DNA of 64,000 nucleotides from Aquabacter spiritensis (GTDB taxonomy: Bacteria; Pseudomonadota; Alphaproteobacteria; Rhizobiales; Xanthobacteraceae), in the NCBI RefSeq assembly GCF_004346185.1, contig NZ_SMAI01000016.1:1-64000 (forward strand), written 5' to 3'. The notes beneath the pieces were generated by a model. That model ran no database searches. It was not told the DNA's origin and was given only the letters and a program-made list of their open reading frames with translations. The first letter of the stretch is position 1, and every line of letters starts with the position of its first letter. The position numbers and the translations under genes were made by a program. Of this stretch, positions 44,420 through 52,249 are shown one piece after another.

Positions 44420-44524
44420 CGCTCGTCCAGCGCCAGAGAGTCGCCTGCCAGCGCCATGTCGATCTCACCGGCTTGTCTTTCGTGGGGTTGCGCGTTGAAT
44501 TCGTGGCGGGACACGGGGGCGTGC

Positions 44525-45460
44525 ATGGGTGAGCGCAAGCGAAAGATCGAAGCGGTCCTCACGGGGCCGTGTCCATGCGGATCTAAAAGGGCGTCACATG
44601 CGTGCTGCCACGACGGCACGCGATGGCACAAACCGGCTGCCGCCCTCGGTCTCAAGACCCTTCCTAAAGCCTTGTCGCATGCCAAGTGCTACATGCGCGC
44701 GCTCGAAAGCTGCGAGGGCACCATTTCGGGAGAGCACATCATCTCGGCGTCCGTCATCCGCGTCCTAGCGGGCACCGGGGATTTTTCGGTCGCGGGTTTT
44801 CCCTGGCTGGAGGACGGTGAGGAGAGGATCATCGGGCCACAAAACCTCACCGCCAATGTGCTTTGCCGAAAGCATAATAGCGCCCTGCACCCGCTCGACG
44901 ATGCCGCGGGATTCTTCTTCTCCGCGCTGAAGTCATCCCTGGAAACGGCGACGGGTCGGCAACACGCCCTGGTGTCGGGGCACGATCTCGAAAGATGGCT
45001 TCTGAAGACGGCTAAGGTGGCTGCCGCCTCGGGATCCTTCGCGCGGGGCCGAGAGCAGCTGTCAGGCGCGTTTGCCCACGACGATCTGATACTCGATATG
45101 CTCGATCGACATGAGACGTGGCCGGAGGGTTCTGGTCTCTACTGCACTATGAATGCTGGCGACCTGGCCTCAAATCATTTTCGCTTCCAATTTCAGCCGC
45201 TGACGAACGCACGAGACGAACTCGAGGGCATGGCGCTGAACATCCTCGGTATCAACTTCGTCCTCCTGCTCGCGCCTATGGACATGGAAAAGTATCCGTT
45301 CTTGCGTAGAGCAAAGTATCGGCCGGCCCGAATCGTGATTTCAGTTCCGGGTAAAGCAGCTCATTGGGTCACGATGAGTTGGGATGACGATAAGCGGCAT
45401 GAAGAGCTGACGATGACATTCGTACGGTCCGTGCCCCGCCGAAGCGGCACGGCGGATTGA
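44525..45460 (+). CDS. SEC-C-like zinc finger plus HNH-like domain protein, function unknown
   Basis: A 311-residue protein. Residues 13-30 form a SEC-C-like zinc finger (GPCPCGSKRASHACC). Residues 60-125 have the layout of an HNH-type nuclease core (CEGTISGEHIIS ... NLTANVLCRKHNSALHPLD), with paired cysteines, the EH and a final HN. The C-terminal half is not recognised. It lies between the Toprim and ParB-like genes. A DNA-cutting or anti-phage role is possible; lack of a known partner leaves it open. Confidence 0.65.
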   Translation: MGERKRKIEAVLTGPCPCGSKRASHACCHDGTRWHKPAAALGLKTLPKALSHAKCYMRALESCEGTISGEHIISASVIRVLAGTGDFSVAGFPWLEDGEERIIGPQNLTANVLCRKHNSALHPLDDAAGFFFSALKSSLETATGRQHALVSGHDLERWLLKTAKVAAASGSFARGREQLSGAFAHDDLILDMLDRHETWPEGSGLYCTMNAGDLASNHFRFQFQPLTNARDELEGMALNILGINFVLLLAPMDMEKYPFLRRAKYRPARIVISVPGKAAHWVTMSWDDDKRHEELTMTFVRSVPRRSGTAD

Positions 45461-45720
45461 TGATGGGGGAAAGGGAAAAGAGGGAAGCAAGGAGCCCGCT
45501 CGCAGACCGGCCAGACCGGCACCGCTGAAGCTCAACCGCGCCGCCAGCGATCCCGTCCCGTCGTCCTTCGCGGGGCGATTGCCCCGCTTGGCCGGCCGGA
45601 AAGGGATGCTCCGCCGCAGTTGTGCCGGCCCGTCCGCTCCGCGGGCCGGAGGGGGTCTTCGAGAAGAAGACGAGAAGGACCGGCAGGGCGCCGCGTCCGG
45701 AGCCTCTAAAGGAGCTTCCC
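45461..45720 (+). other. Structured leader of the ParB-like gene
   Basis: About 260 bases without a gene and rich in inverted repeats, for example CGGGGC-GATT-GCCCCG near 45570-45585 and GGCCCGTCCGCTCCGCGGGCC near 45629-45650. The end shares GAAGGACCGGCAGGG-like sequence with the leader at 47446-47819. A ribosome site AAAGGAG precedes the ParB-like start. Confidence 0.4.
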
Positions 45721-47394
45721 ATGCACCTCATGAAAGTTGATCCGCGCGCGTTGAAGGAGAACCCCGACCGCACGCGGCAGACGAAATCCACGCCGCAGGC
45801 GGACGCGCTGCTGCTCGCGACTATCAAGGCGGTCGGCATCGTCCAGCCCCCGATCATCGCCCCTGATGCCGGCGGTGGGAACGGCTACGTCATCAGTGCC
45901 GGGCACCGGAGGGTGAAGTTGGCAATCGCAGCGGGCCTTGAGGAGATTGACGTCCTCGTTGCGGATGCGACCGAGGATGGAGGTGCCATGCGCTCGATGG
46001 TCGAGAACATCGCACGCGAGCCGCTCAATCCGGTGGACCAATGGCGCGCCATCGAGCGACTGGTTGCGCTCCGCTGGACCGAGGACGCGATCGCCGTCGC
46101 CCTCGCGTTGCCGGTCCGCCAGATCAAGAAGCTGCGCCTCCTTGCTCATATTCTCCCCGCGATGCTTGACCATATGGCCAAGGGCGACGCACCCGACGAG
46201 CGGCAGCTGCGTATCATCGCTGCGGCATCTTTGGACGAGCAGCGCGAGGTTTGGAAAAAGCACAAGCCATCGAAGGCCGACCCGCAAGTCTCCTGGTCGA
46301 ACGTCGCGAACGGGCTCGAGAAGAAGAAGATGTATGCGCGCAATGCCAGCTTCGATGATGAACTCGCCAAAGCGTACGGCATCGCCTGGGTGGAGGATCT
46401 GTTCGCGCCCGCTGACGAGGACAGCCGCTACACCACTGATGTCGAAGCGTTCCTCGGCGCTCAGCAAGAGTGGATGACCGCCAACCTACCCAAGCGCGGC
46501 ATCATCGCGGAGACCAACACATGGGGACAGGCACAGCTTCCACCGAAGGCCGAGCGGGTGCATGGCAAGCCAGGCAAGGGCGACCGGACTGCGATGTACC
46601 TTGATCGTGATGGCAAGGTGGAGACCATTCATTTCCGAATGCCAGAGCCCAAGAAGACCAAGGCTGGCTCCCAGGATCCGGACGACGCCCCAGCTTTGCC
46701 GGCCTCGCGCCCGGACCTCACGCGAAAGGGCGTCGAGATGATCGGGGATCTGCGGACCGACGCCCTGCATGAGGCCCTCGCGCGTGCGCCGATCGAGGAC
46801 GACATGCTGATGGCGTTGCTCGTGCTCGCGCTTGCTGGGCGCAATGTTTCAATCCAGTCTGGGGCCTCCTCCGACGTGTACGGATATGCGCGCATGGAGC
46901 GGCACGCCATCCGACTTTTCGATGAGGGCGGCGACCTCGCCTTCGACATGGACACCCTTCGCGCCGCCGCGCGCGCAGCACTCATCGATGTCCTGTCGGC
47001 GCGTGAAAATCGATCCGACAGCGGCATCGTAGCCCGCATGGCTGGCAGTGCCATCGGTGCGGACACTTTCCTGCCGAACATGGGCACAGAAGACTTCCTG
47101 TCCTGTCTTTCGCGTCCCGCGCTCGAACGCGCCTGCGCAGACACGCCCGTGCTGCCGCGACAGAGGGTGAAGGATACCCGCGCCGCTCTGGTGGGGCACT
47201 TCAAGGACGGGCATTTCGTCCACCCGGCCGCGCTCTTTTCCCCCGACCCGGCGAAGCTCGCCACGTGGCTCGCCAGGATAGGCGAAGCGGAGGCCGACGA
47301 TGAGGAGAGTGCCTCGGTGTCCGAGCGAGACCCGGCCGAGGCTGTGGAAGGAGCCGCTGTGGTCGATGAGGCCTATCGGATCGCGGCGGAATAG
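45721..47394 (+). CDS. ParB/RepB-like nuclease-fold partition protein of the plasmid backbone
   Basis: A 557-residue protein. The N-terminal ParB domain (residues 1-110) has VQPPIIAP and the CTP-site-like SAGHRRVKLAIAAG and MVENIAREPLNPVDQW. A helix-turn-helix follows (LRWTEDAIAVALALPVRQIKKLRLL). The C-terminal 350 residues are a long region typical of plasmid ParB-like proteins found with ardC and DUF736 genes. It is longer than the RepB of repABC plasmids and no parA is adjacent, so regulation or DNA protection is also possible. Confidence 0.82.
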   Translation: MHLMKVDPRALKENPDRTRQTKSTPQADALLLATIKAVGIVQPPIIAPDAGGGNGYVISAGHRRVKLAIAAGLEEIDVLVADATEDGGAMRSMVENIAREPLNPVDQWRAIERLVALRWTEDAIAVALALPVRQIKKLRLLAHILPAMLDHMAKGDAPDERQLRIIAAASLDEQREVWKKHKPSKADPQVSWSNVANGLEKKKMYARNASFDDELAKAYGIAWVEDLFAPADEDSRYTTDVEAFLGAQQEWMTANLPKRGIIAETNTWGQAQLPPKAERVHGKPGKGDRTAMYLDRDGKVETIHFRMPEPKKTKAGSQDPDDAPALPASRPDLTRKGVEMIGDLRTDALHEALARAPIEDDMLMALLVLALAGRNVSIQSGASSDVYGYARMERHAIRLFDEGGDLAFDMDTLRAAARAALIDVLSARENRSDSGIVARMAGSAIGADTFLPNMGTEDFLSCLSRPALERACADTPVLPRQRVKDTRAALVGHFKDGHFVHPAALFSPDPAKLATWLARIGEAEADDEESASVSERDPAEAVEGAAVVDEAYRIAAE

Positions 47395-47419
47395 CGCCGG
47401 TGTCTTCTTTCCAATCGAC

Positions 47420-47445
47420 ATGGCGCCGGCTCTGGCCGGCGCCAT
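47420..47445. repeat. Perfect 26-base palindromic hairpin after the ParB-like gene
   Basis: Arms of 11 bases (47420-47430 and 47435-47445; each contains GGCGCCGG or its complement) enclose TCTG, 25 bases after the ParB-like stop. No T tract follows. It may be a terminator, or a centromere-like binding site for the ParB protein just upstream. Confidence 0.6.
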
Positions 47446-47819
47446 ATTCGGGCACCTTTACGCCTGATCTGCGGGGAGTGGGAGGGGATGGCTTTGGCCA
47501 AGCGTTCCCTCTATGTCACTTTCGGCTGTTGTGTAGGGCCCTCGTCGTTCTCCCCTTGGGTTTGCGCGGTCTTAAACCGGCGGGCGTCCCTTCAAGGCCG
47601 CTGCGCGCCGCGGTGCGGCCGAGGACGCCGGTCTCGGCAAAGCAGGGATCGCGCCCGGCGCGGGGCGGCAGCCCCGCGGGTGCGCAACTCAGCTTCGCTC
47701 ACCTCGGTGTCCACGGACCATGAAGCGCCGCTTGTCCGCCGGTTTCTCGGGGCCGCACCCGAAGGAAGGACGGCAGGGACCGGGCCGAGCCTTCGGGACA
47801 TCTAACGAAGGAATGTTCC
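47446..47819 (+). other. Structured leader of an unknown backbone gene
   Basis: About 370 bases without a supported gene. GC-rich with hairpins, for example near 47600-47640 (GCGCGCCGCGGTGCGGCC). It ends with a GAAGGAC-GGCAGGGA segment also found before the ParB-like gene and a ribosome site CGAAGGAA before the next start. Confidence 0.4.
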
Positions 47820-48404
47820 ATGGCCAAAGTCACCCCCTCCCGCGCCTCCGCCCGTGTCGTCCCGCTGCGCAAGGGTACAACCCTTGAAATGGTCCGCCTC
47901 GCCTGCCCGGATGATGCACAGGTCCACCGGATTTCCGAGAGCTTCGGTCTCTCGCTGATCGACAGCGACGGAATCCGCACGGCCCACAAGGACTTCATCG
48001 TGGAGACGGCGCAGAGCCTGCGCGACGGGCTCGCGGAGCGCGCGATGCAGATCCATCTCCAGCGGATCGTGGGTGCCTATGTCAGCTCCGCCTTCGGAGC
48101 GGGGCAGTTCTACAGCCGCGCTGTGACCGAAGCTCGCGACGCGACCGCCAAGGCCGCCAACGACAGCCGGGATGAAGATCGTGACGGCCCGGTCGGGTTC
48201 GACAGCGCCGCTCAGCGCAGGCGCGAGTTCGCAGCCGACATGGCCCTTCAGGCCCACGCGCTTTGCATGGCTGCCGAGGGCGCAGCCGCGGCCTACGAAG
48301 AGGTTGTCGGCGAGAGCTGGAAACCCTTCGAGCGTCTGGCCGAGACGTCCGGTCCAACCGTGGATCGCCGGGCGGCCGAAGTGCAGATGGCGGCGCTCGG
48401 CTGA
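47820..48404 (+). CDS. Plasmid-backbone protein of unknown function
   Basis: A 194-residue soluble, largely helical protein (ALQAHALCMAAEGAAAAYEEVVGESW). Middle region includes HKDFIVETAQSLRDGLAERAMQIHLQRIVGAYVSSAF. It has its own leader with hairpins and lies between the ParB-like and ardC genes, an order seen on several alphaproteobacterial plasmids as far as I recall. No function proposed. Confidence 0.65.
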   Translation: MAKVTPSRASARVVPLRKGTTLEMVRLACPDDAQVHRISESFGLSLIDSDGIRTAHKDFIVETAQSLRDGLAERAMQIHLQRIVGAYVSSAFGAGQFYSRAVTEARDATAKAANDSRDEDRDGPVGFDSAAQRRREFAADMALQAHALCMAAEGAAAAYEEVVGESWKPFERLAETSGPTVDRRAAEVQMAALG

Positions 48405-48713
48405 TAGGCCTTGGGCGGGGCTTCGGCCTCGCCCTCCCCGGTTCGACCCGCAAAGCGGCTGGCCGCCAGCGGCCGGCCCATCGCGCCTCCCTCATTTCCG
48501 AAAGTAGATCCCAGGCAGAGAGTGCAAGCGACCAGTAGCAGTCATCTCGGCCCGCCTCGGGTCGGGTCCTGCCGTGGCCGGTGGACGGCGCAACGGCTTC
48601 GCCGTCCTCCACTGCGTTCCGGCCCGGAGGGTGCTCCGCCCTCTGAAGGCCCCGGCCCTCGACCCCGTGACGGGCCGCGATGGACGCGGCTCCGCAAGCG
48701 GAGGTTCAGGACA
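48405..48713 (+). other. Leader of ardC with a conserved two-block motif
   Basis: About 309 bases without a gene. Two blocks recur in front of the DUF736 gene: TCCACTGCGTTCC[G/A]GCCC at 48608-48625 (17 of 18 identical to 51408-51425) and CTCGACC-N8-GGCCGCGATGG-CGCG at 48658-48688 (23 of 31 identical to 51456-51486). Spacing between blocks is nearly the same (50 and 48 bases). Likely a regulatory RNA leader; see findings. Confidence 0.5.
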
Positions 48714-49640
48714 ATGAGCAGGAAAGACGAGGGACTGTGTGCCGATCTCTATACGCGCATCACCGAGCGGATCGTCGCCGAGCTGGAGAAGGGCGTCCGT
48801 CCTTGGGTGCAGCCTTGGAGCGCGACAAATGCCACAGGCCGGATCACCCGGCCCCTGCGCCACAACGGTGAGCCCTATACCGGCATGAACGTCCTATTGC
48901 TGTGGTCGGAAGGAATAGTGCGTGGCTTCGTGTCCCCCATCTGGATGACTTTCAAGCAGGCAAACGAACTCGGAGCCCATGTCCGCAAGGGCGAGTCTGC
49001 GGCAACGGTCATTTATGCAAGCCGGTTCACCAAGACGGAGACCGATGGACGAGGCGATGAGGTCGAACGGGAGGTCCCGTTCCTCAAGGCGTACAGCGTC
49101 TTCAACGTCGCGCAGATCGAGGGATTGCCCGAACACTATCACCATCGGCCCATGCCGGTTCTCGATCCGGTCGCACGGATCGCAGCGGCCGACCGCTTCT
49201 TCGCCAACACGCGCGCCGTCATCCGCCACGGCGGGGGGCAGGCATTCTATTCCCCCTCGACCGATCACATCCAGATGCCCGCTTTCGAGACGTTCCGCGA
49301 TGCGGCATCGTATGTCGCCGTGCTCGGCCATGAAACGGTCCATTGGACGGCCCCTACGGAGCGCGTCGGCAGGGATCTCAGCCGCTATTCCAAGGATCGA
49401 AGCGAGCGCGCTCGCGAGGAACTGGTCGCGGAAATCGGCTCCGCCCTGCTTTGCGCGGATCTCGGTATCGCGCCGGAGCTGGAGCCACGGCCCGATCATG
49501 CCGCCTACATCGGCAGCTGGCTCACCGTGCTTGCTAATGACAAGCGGGCGATCTTCTCCGCGGCCGCCCATGCGCAGCGCGCCGTTTCCTTCCTTCACGG
49601 TCTCCAGCCGCAGTCAGGGGCGGGCCGAGATGCCGCCTGA
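48714..49640 (+). CDS. ardC: ArdC family antirestriction protein
   Basis: A 308-residue protein of the ArdC type: an N-terminal ssDNA-binding domain (YTRITERIVAELEKGVRPWVQPW; YTGMNVLLLW) and a C-terminal zinc-metalloprotease-like domain with HETVHWT and EELVAEIGSALL, the HExxH-type zinc site. It protects incoming plasmid DNA, or the newly transferred strand, against restriction. It has a long conserved leader. Expression early after conjugation is expected from its role. Confidence 0.9.
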   Translation: MSRKDEGLCADLYTRITERIVAELEKGVRPWVQPWSATNATGRITRPLRHNGEPYTGMNVLLLWSEGIVRGFVSPIWMTFKQANELGAHVRKGESAATVIYASRFTKTETDGRGDEVEREVPFLKAYSVFNVAQIEGLPEHYHHRPMPVLDPVARIAAADRFFANTRAVIRHGGGQAFYSPSTDHIQMPAFETFRDAASYVAVLGHETVHWTAPTERVGRDLSRYSKDRSERAREELVAEIGSALLCADLGIAPELEPRPDHAAYIGSWLTVLANDKRAIFSAAAHAQRAVSFLHGLQPQSGAGRDAA

Positions 49641-49756
49641 TGCCTGCTCTGCGATGGAGAGCATGAGCCCTTCCTCAAGGATACACAGCACAGACGATGT
49701 GATGCTGGCAATCGTCATTCATTTGCATTACATTGTGGGAAGAGAAGGAGATCGAC

Positions 49757-50065
49757 ATGGCAGCCAATGCACTTGTCCAGACCCGCATTGATGCTGACGT
49801 ACGGGACCGTGCATCCGCGGTCCTTGAGAGCATGGGGCTCACCGTGTCCGATGCCGTCCGCATCCTGCTGACGCGGACGGCCAATGAGGGCACCCTTCCG
49901 CTCGAGCTGATCACTAACAGCGAGGCACATGATGCCTGGTTCCGGGCGAAGGTGCTGCAGGCGCTCGAGGATGCCCGGCCGGATACTCCTGACGAAGAGG
50001 CGAATGTGCATTTTGCGGCCCGGCGGGACGCCGCGCTGCGCAAGGCCGGCTCTGCCGGCTCATGA
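49757..50065 (+). CDS. RelB/DinJ family antitoxin
   Basis: A 102-residue antitoxin with the ribbon-helix-helix motif of the RelB/DinJ family (VQTRIDADVRDRASAVLESMGLTVSDAVRILLTRTA), which binds DNA, followed by a C-terminal toxin-binding helix. The ATG at 49757 has an AAGGAG site before it. It overlaps the toxin gene by four bases (ATGA), a typical toxin-antitoxin arrangement. It probably represses its own operon. Confidence 0.9.
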   Translation: MAANALVQTRIDADVRDRASAVLESMGLTVSDAVRILLTRTANEGTLPLELITNSEAHDAWFRAKVLQALEDARPDTPDEEANVHFAARRDAALRKAGSAGS

Positions 50066-50355
50066 GGCTCGTCTGGTCCGCCTTCGCGCTGTCCGACCGT
50101 GACGCCATCTTCACTTACGTCGAAGCCGAGAGTCCGCATGCCGCCATTTCGATCGACGAGCGCATTGCCGCGGCCGCCCGCCGGCTCATCGAGTTTCCCG
50201 AAAGCGGCAGGCCGGGCCGTGTTCCTGGAACGCGCGAACTGGTCATTCCCGGCACGTTCTATGTCGCCGCCTACACGGTGACGAAGACCAACGTGCGGAT
50301 CCTGCGCGTCCTTCACGGTGCGCAGATCTGGCCAGACGAGTTCACAGACACTTGA
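50062..50355 (+). CDS. RelE/ParE family toxin
   Basis: A 97-residue toxin of the RelE/ParE superfamily (LSDRDAIFTYVEAESPHAA; GRVPGTRELVIPGTFYVAAYTV; VRILRVLHGAQIWPDE). The C-terminal motif with H-x-x-x-x-W is common in ParE-like members. ParE acts on gyrase, RelE on ribosome-bound mRNA; the sequence favours ParE-like but does not decide. The pair stabilises the plasmid. Confidence 0.88.
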   Translation: MRLVWSAFALSDRDAIFTYVEAESPHAAISIDERIAAAARRLIEFPESGRPGRVPGTRELVIPGTFYVAAYTVTKTNVRILRVLHGAQIWPDEFTDT

Positions 50356-50616
50356 CCTGCCGGGGATTTCCCAGCCTCGCCGCTGGACCAGAGCCAAACC
50401 CCGGCGCTGTACCAGGCCCGCTTTCTCTCAACGACCATCCATCATACCGGCAGTCGCGCCGCCTCAAGGACGTGCGGTACTCCCAATTTTTCCGCCGCTG
50501 CGCGACGACAAAATCGGCTCCCCCACGCGCCGGCTCCGCCGGTCGCTTCGCGATCCCTGACTCGCCCCTCCAACGCCCGGTGGCTCGCCTTCGTCATCAA
50601 GACGAAGGAGGCTTCC

Positions 50617-50775
50617 ATGAAGACCGTCATCGACATCCACGCTGAAATCGCCGAGCTGCGCGCGGAGCTTGCGCACTGCATGCTTACCGTCAAGGAGCGC
50701 AAGGAGACACTCCGGCAGCTCAACGACATGCTCGTCGAAGCGGAACGCCGGCGAACGGAGGCAGAGGGGGCATAA
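50617..50775 (+). CDS. Small coiled-coil protein
   Basis: A 52-residue protein starting MKTVIDIHAEIAELRAELAHC, almost entirely helical with heptad-like leucines (LRAELAHCMLTVKERKETLRQLNDML) and a charged tail. GAAGGAGG precedes the ATG at five bases, a strong ribosome site. The stop codon TAA lies in the loop of the terminator at 50765-50788. It is in the same direction as the toxin-antitoxin genes. Function unknown. Confidence 0.6.
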   Translation: MKTVIDIHAEIAELRAELAHCMLTVKERKETLRQLNDMLVEAERRRTEAEGA

Positions 50776-50788
50776 GCCCCCCTTTTTT
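50765..50788 (+). terminator. Intrinsic terminator overlapping the stop codon of the small coiled-coil gene
   Basis: GGGGGC (50766-50771) pairs with GCCCCC (50776-50781), loop ATAA, followed by six T (50783-50788). The stop codon (50773-50775) sits in the loop, so a ribosome ending translation would cover the hairpin. A classical factor-independent terminator in form. Confidence 0.75.
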
Positions 50789-51514
50789 GTCGGCGCTGGC
50801 TGGACAAAGGACCGTTGGATCGCACGCACTGCCGGTTGAGTTGAAGATCGACCTCTCCGTGGTGGGAATTCTTATCCCTCACGCCCCTTGAAGACGGGCC
50901 AGATCTTCCCTCGCCGCCTGCGCTGCGCGCTGGTTGATCGCCTCCTTTCGTAGCGACGGCTGAGCCATCAGCCCCATCGCCATGGAGCAAGAGACCGATC
51001 GGCGGCCAAGGTCTGGCCAGCTCGATAAGGCACGCGCAATCTTCCCGCCGTTCGTTGAAGCCGGCTGCTCCCCATCGGCGTGAGGGCTCCACCGGCAGGA
51101 CCGTCAAGGCGATGCTCGCGCCGAATCCAGCTGCTTATGGTGGCTGTGGGTGGACGCACGCAGCAGCTTCCATTGTGCGCGGAACGAGGCCATCTGAAAT
51201 CGCCTATCTCATTCCGGATGACGCTTCTGGGTGCTCCCACCAGCGATCTCGATCGGGGCTGGTCTGACCGAAGGACCATCACGCTGGCGCGTGCTCTCGA
51301 TCTATTTCCCGCAACGTCCGTCGCTGGCTTTTTTCCGCCGCCGCCCACCCCTACGGGGTCCCGAGCGGCTTTGCATCGCGAAGCAAAAAAGCCCTCGCCG
51401 GCCGCCTTCCACTGCGTTCCAGCCCTGAAGGGTGCGGGCCGATCGCCTCCGGTCTCTCGACCGCTATCGAGGCCGCGATGGGCGCGACCGAGAAACATCT
51501 AAGGACTGCGACAC
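50789..51514 (+). other. Long non-coding stretch and leader of the DUF736 gene
   Basis: No gene is supported over about 730 bases. A minus-strand frame near 50872-50970 could encode MAQPSLRKEAINQRAAQAAR... (29 to 33 residues) and is too short to trust. The 3' part holds a large hairpin (GGCTTTTTT at 51326-51334 with AAAAAAGCC at 51385-51393) followed by the two leader blocks at 51408-51425 and 51456-51486 shared with ardC. Confidence 0.45.
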
Positions 51515-51829
51515 ATGGCTATCATCGGCACCTTCACCACCATCGACAACGGCTTCACCGGCACCATCCGTACCCTCACGCTCAACATCAAGGTCAAGCT
51601 GGTCCGCGTCGACAATCCCTCTGACAAGGGTCCTCACTTCCGCGTTCTCGCGGGCGCGAATGTCGAGCTGGGCGCGGCCTGGAAGAAGACGGCGCGGGAG
51701 ACGGATCGCGATTACCTCTCGGTGAAGCTGGATGACCCGAGCTTCCCCGCTCCGATCTACGCCACCCTGGTCAAGGTGGAGGGCGAGGAAGGTTTCCAGC
51801 TGATCTGGTCCCGGCCGAGTCGGGACTGA
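51515..51829 (+). CDS. DUF736 family protein
   Basis: A 104-residue protein of the DUF736 family ([68 protein letters not shown]). This small family is almost confined to conjugative plasmids and ICEs of alphaproteobacteria, usually close to traG and ardC. Its function is not established. It has the conserved leader shared with ardC. Confidence 0.88.
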   Translation: MAIIGTFTTIDNGFTGTIRTLTLNIKVKLVRVDNPSDKGPHFRVLAGANVELGAAWKKTARETDRDYLSVKLDDPSFPAPIYATLVKVEGEEGFQLIWSRPSRD

Positions 51830-51869
51830 GGCCCCCGCCCGAAGGGCCCTCGCCTCAAGGCGAGGGCCC

Positions 51870-52127
51870 TCACTTCCGCTCTGACGGATCCGAATATCCT
51901 CGGCGCCGCTTCGTCCGCTCCAGCCGACCGAACGCGCCATCGGCCTCCTCCGGCGTGTCGAACGTTTCCATCAGCGACTGGCCGCCAGTACCGATCCTGC
52001 CCCAGTTCCGGATCATCGACGCGCCGCCGAACAGCGTCGGCTGAATCGAGATCACGTAGAACCGGCGCATGTTCAATGCGGGATCGATGCGGCGAAGATG
52101 AACTGGGCGTGGGTCCGTCCGTGACAT
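51870..52127 (-). CDS. WGR domain protein
   Basis: An 85-residue protein with a single WGR domain (FYVISIQPTLFGGASMIRNWGRIGTGGQ). WGR domains occur in PARP-like and DNA-repair proteins and are found as small stand-alone proteins on plasmids. The start at 52125-52127 gives a normal domain; a GTG-like extension to 52169 adds unrelated residues. It is convergent with DUF736 and upstream of traG in the other direction. Nucleic-acid binding is inferred from the family. Confidence 0.78.
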   Translation of the reverse strand: MSRTDPRPVHLRRIDPALNMRRFYVISIQPTLFGGASMIRNWGRIGTGGQSLMETFDTPEEADGAFGRLERTKRRRGYSDPSERK

Positions 52128-52249
52128 GCTCCAGAGAGTCGCTCTCGCCGGAAACGACGTCCAACGCATTTCGTGAATCGATCGGGCAGGTCCGATTCAA
52201 CGCTTTGATGTATCCCCTCCCTTAGGGCTTCGGCACGCTGCGTGCGGCC

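Noticed and set aside
45721..47394. RepB of a repABC replication operon
   Set aside because: The protein is much longer than RepB, and repA and repC are not adjacent; ParB-like is the safer name.
50872..50970. Small minus-strand gene starting MAQPSLRKEAINQ
   Set aside because: Only about 30 codons, no clear ribosome site; not enough support.
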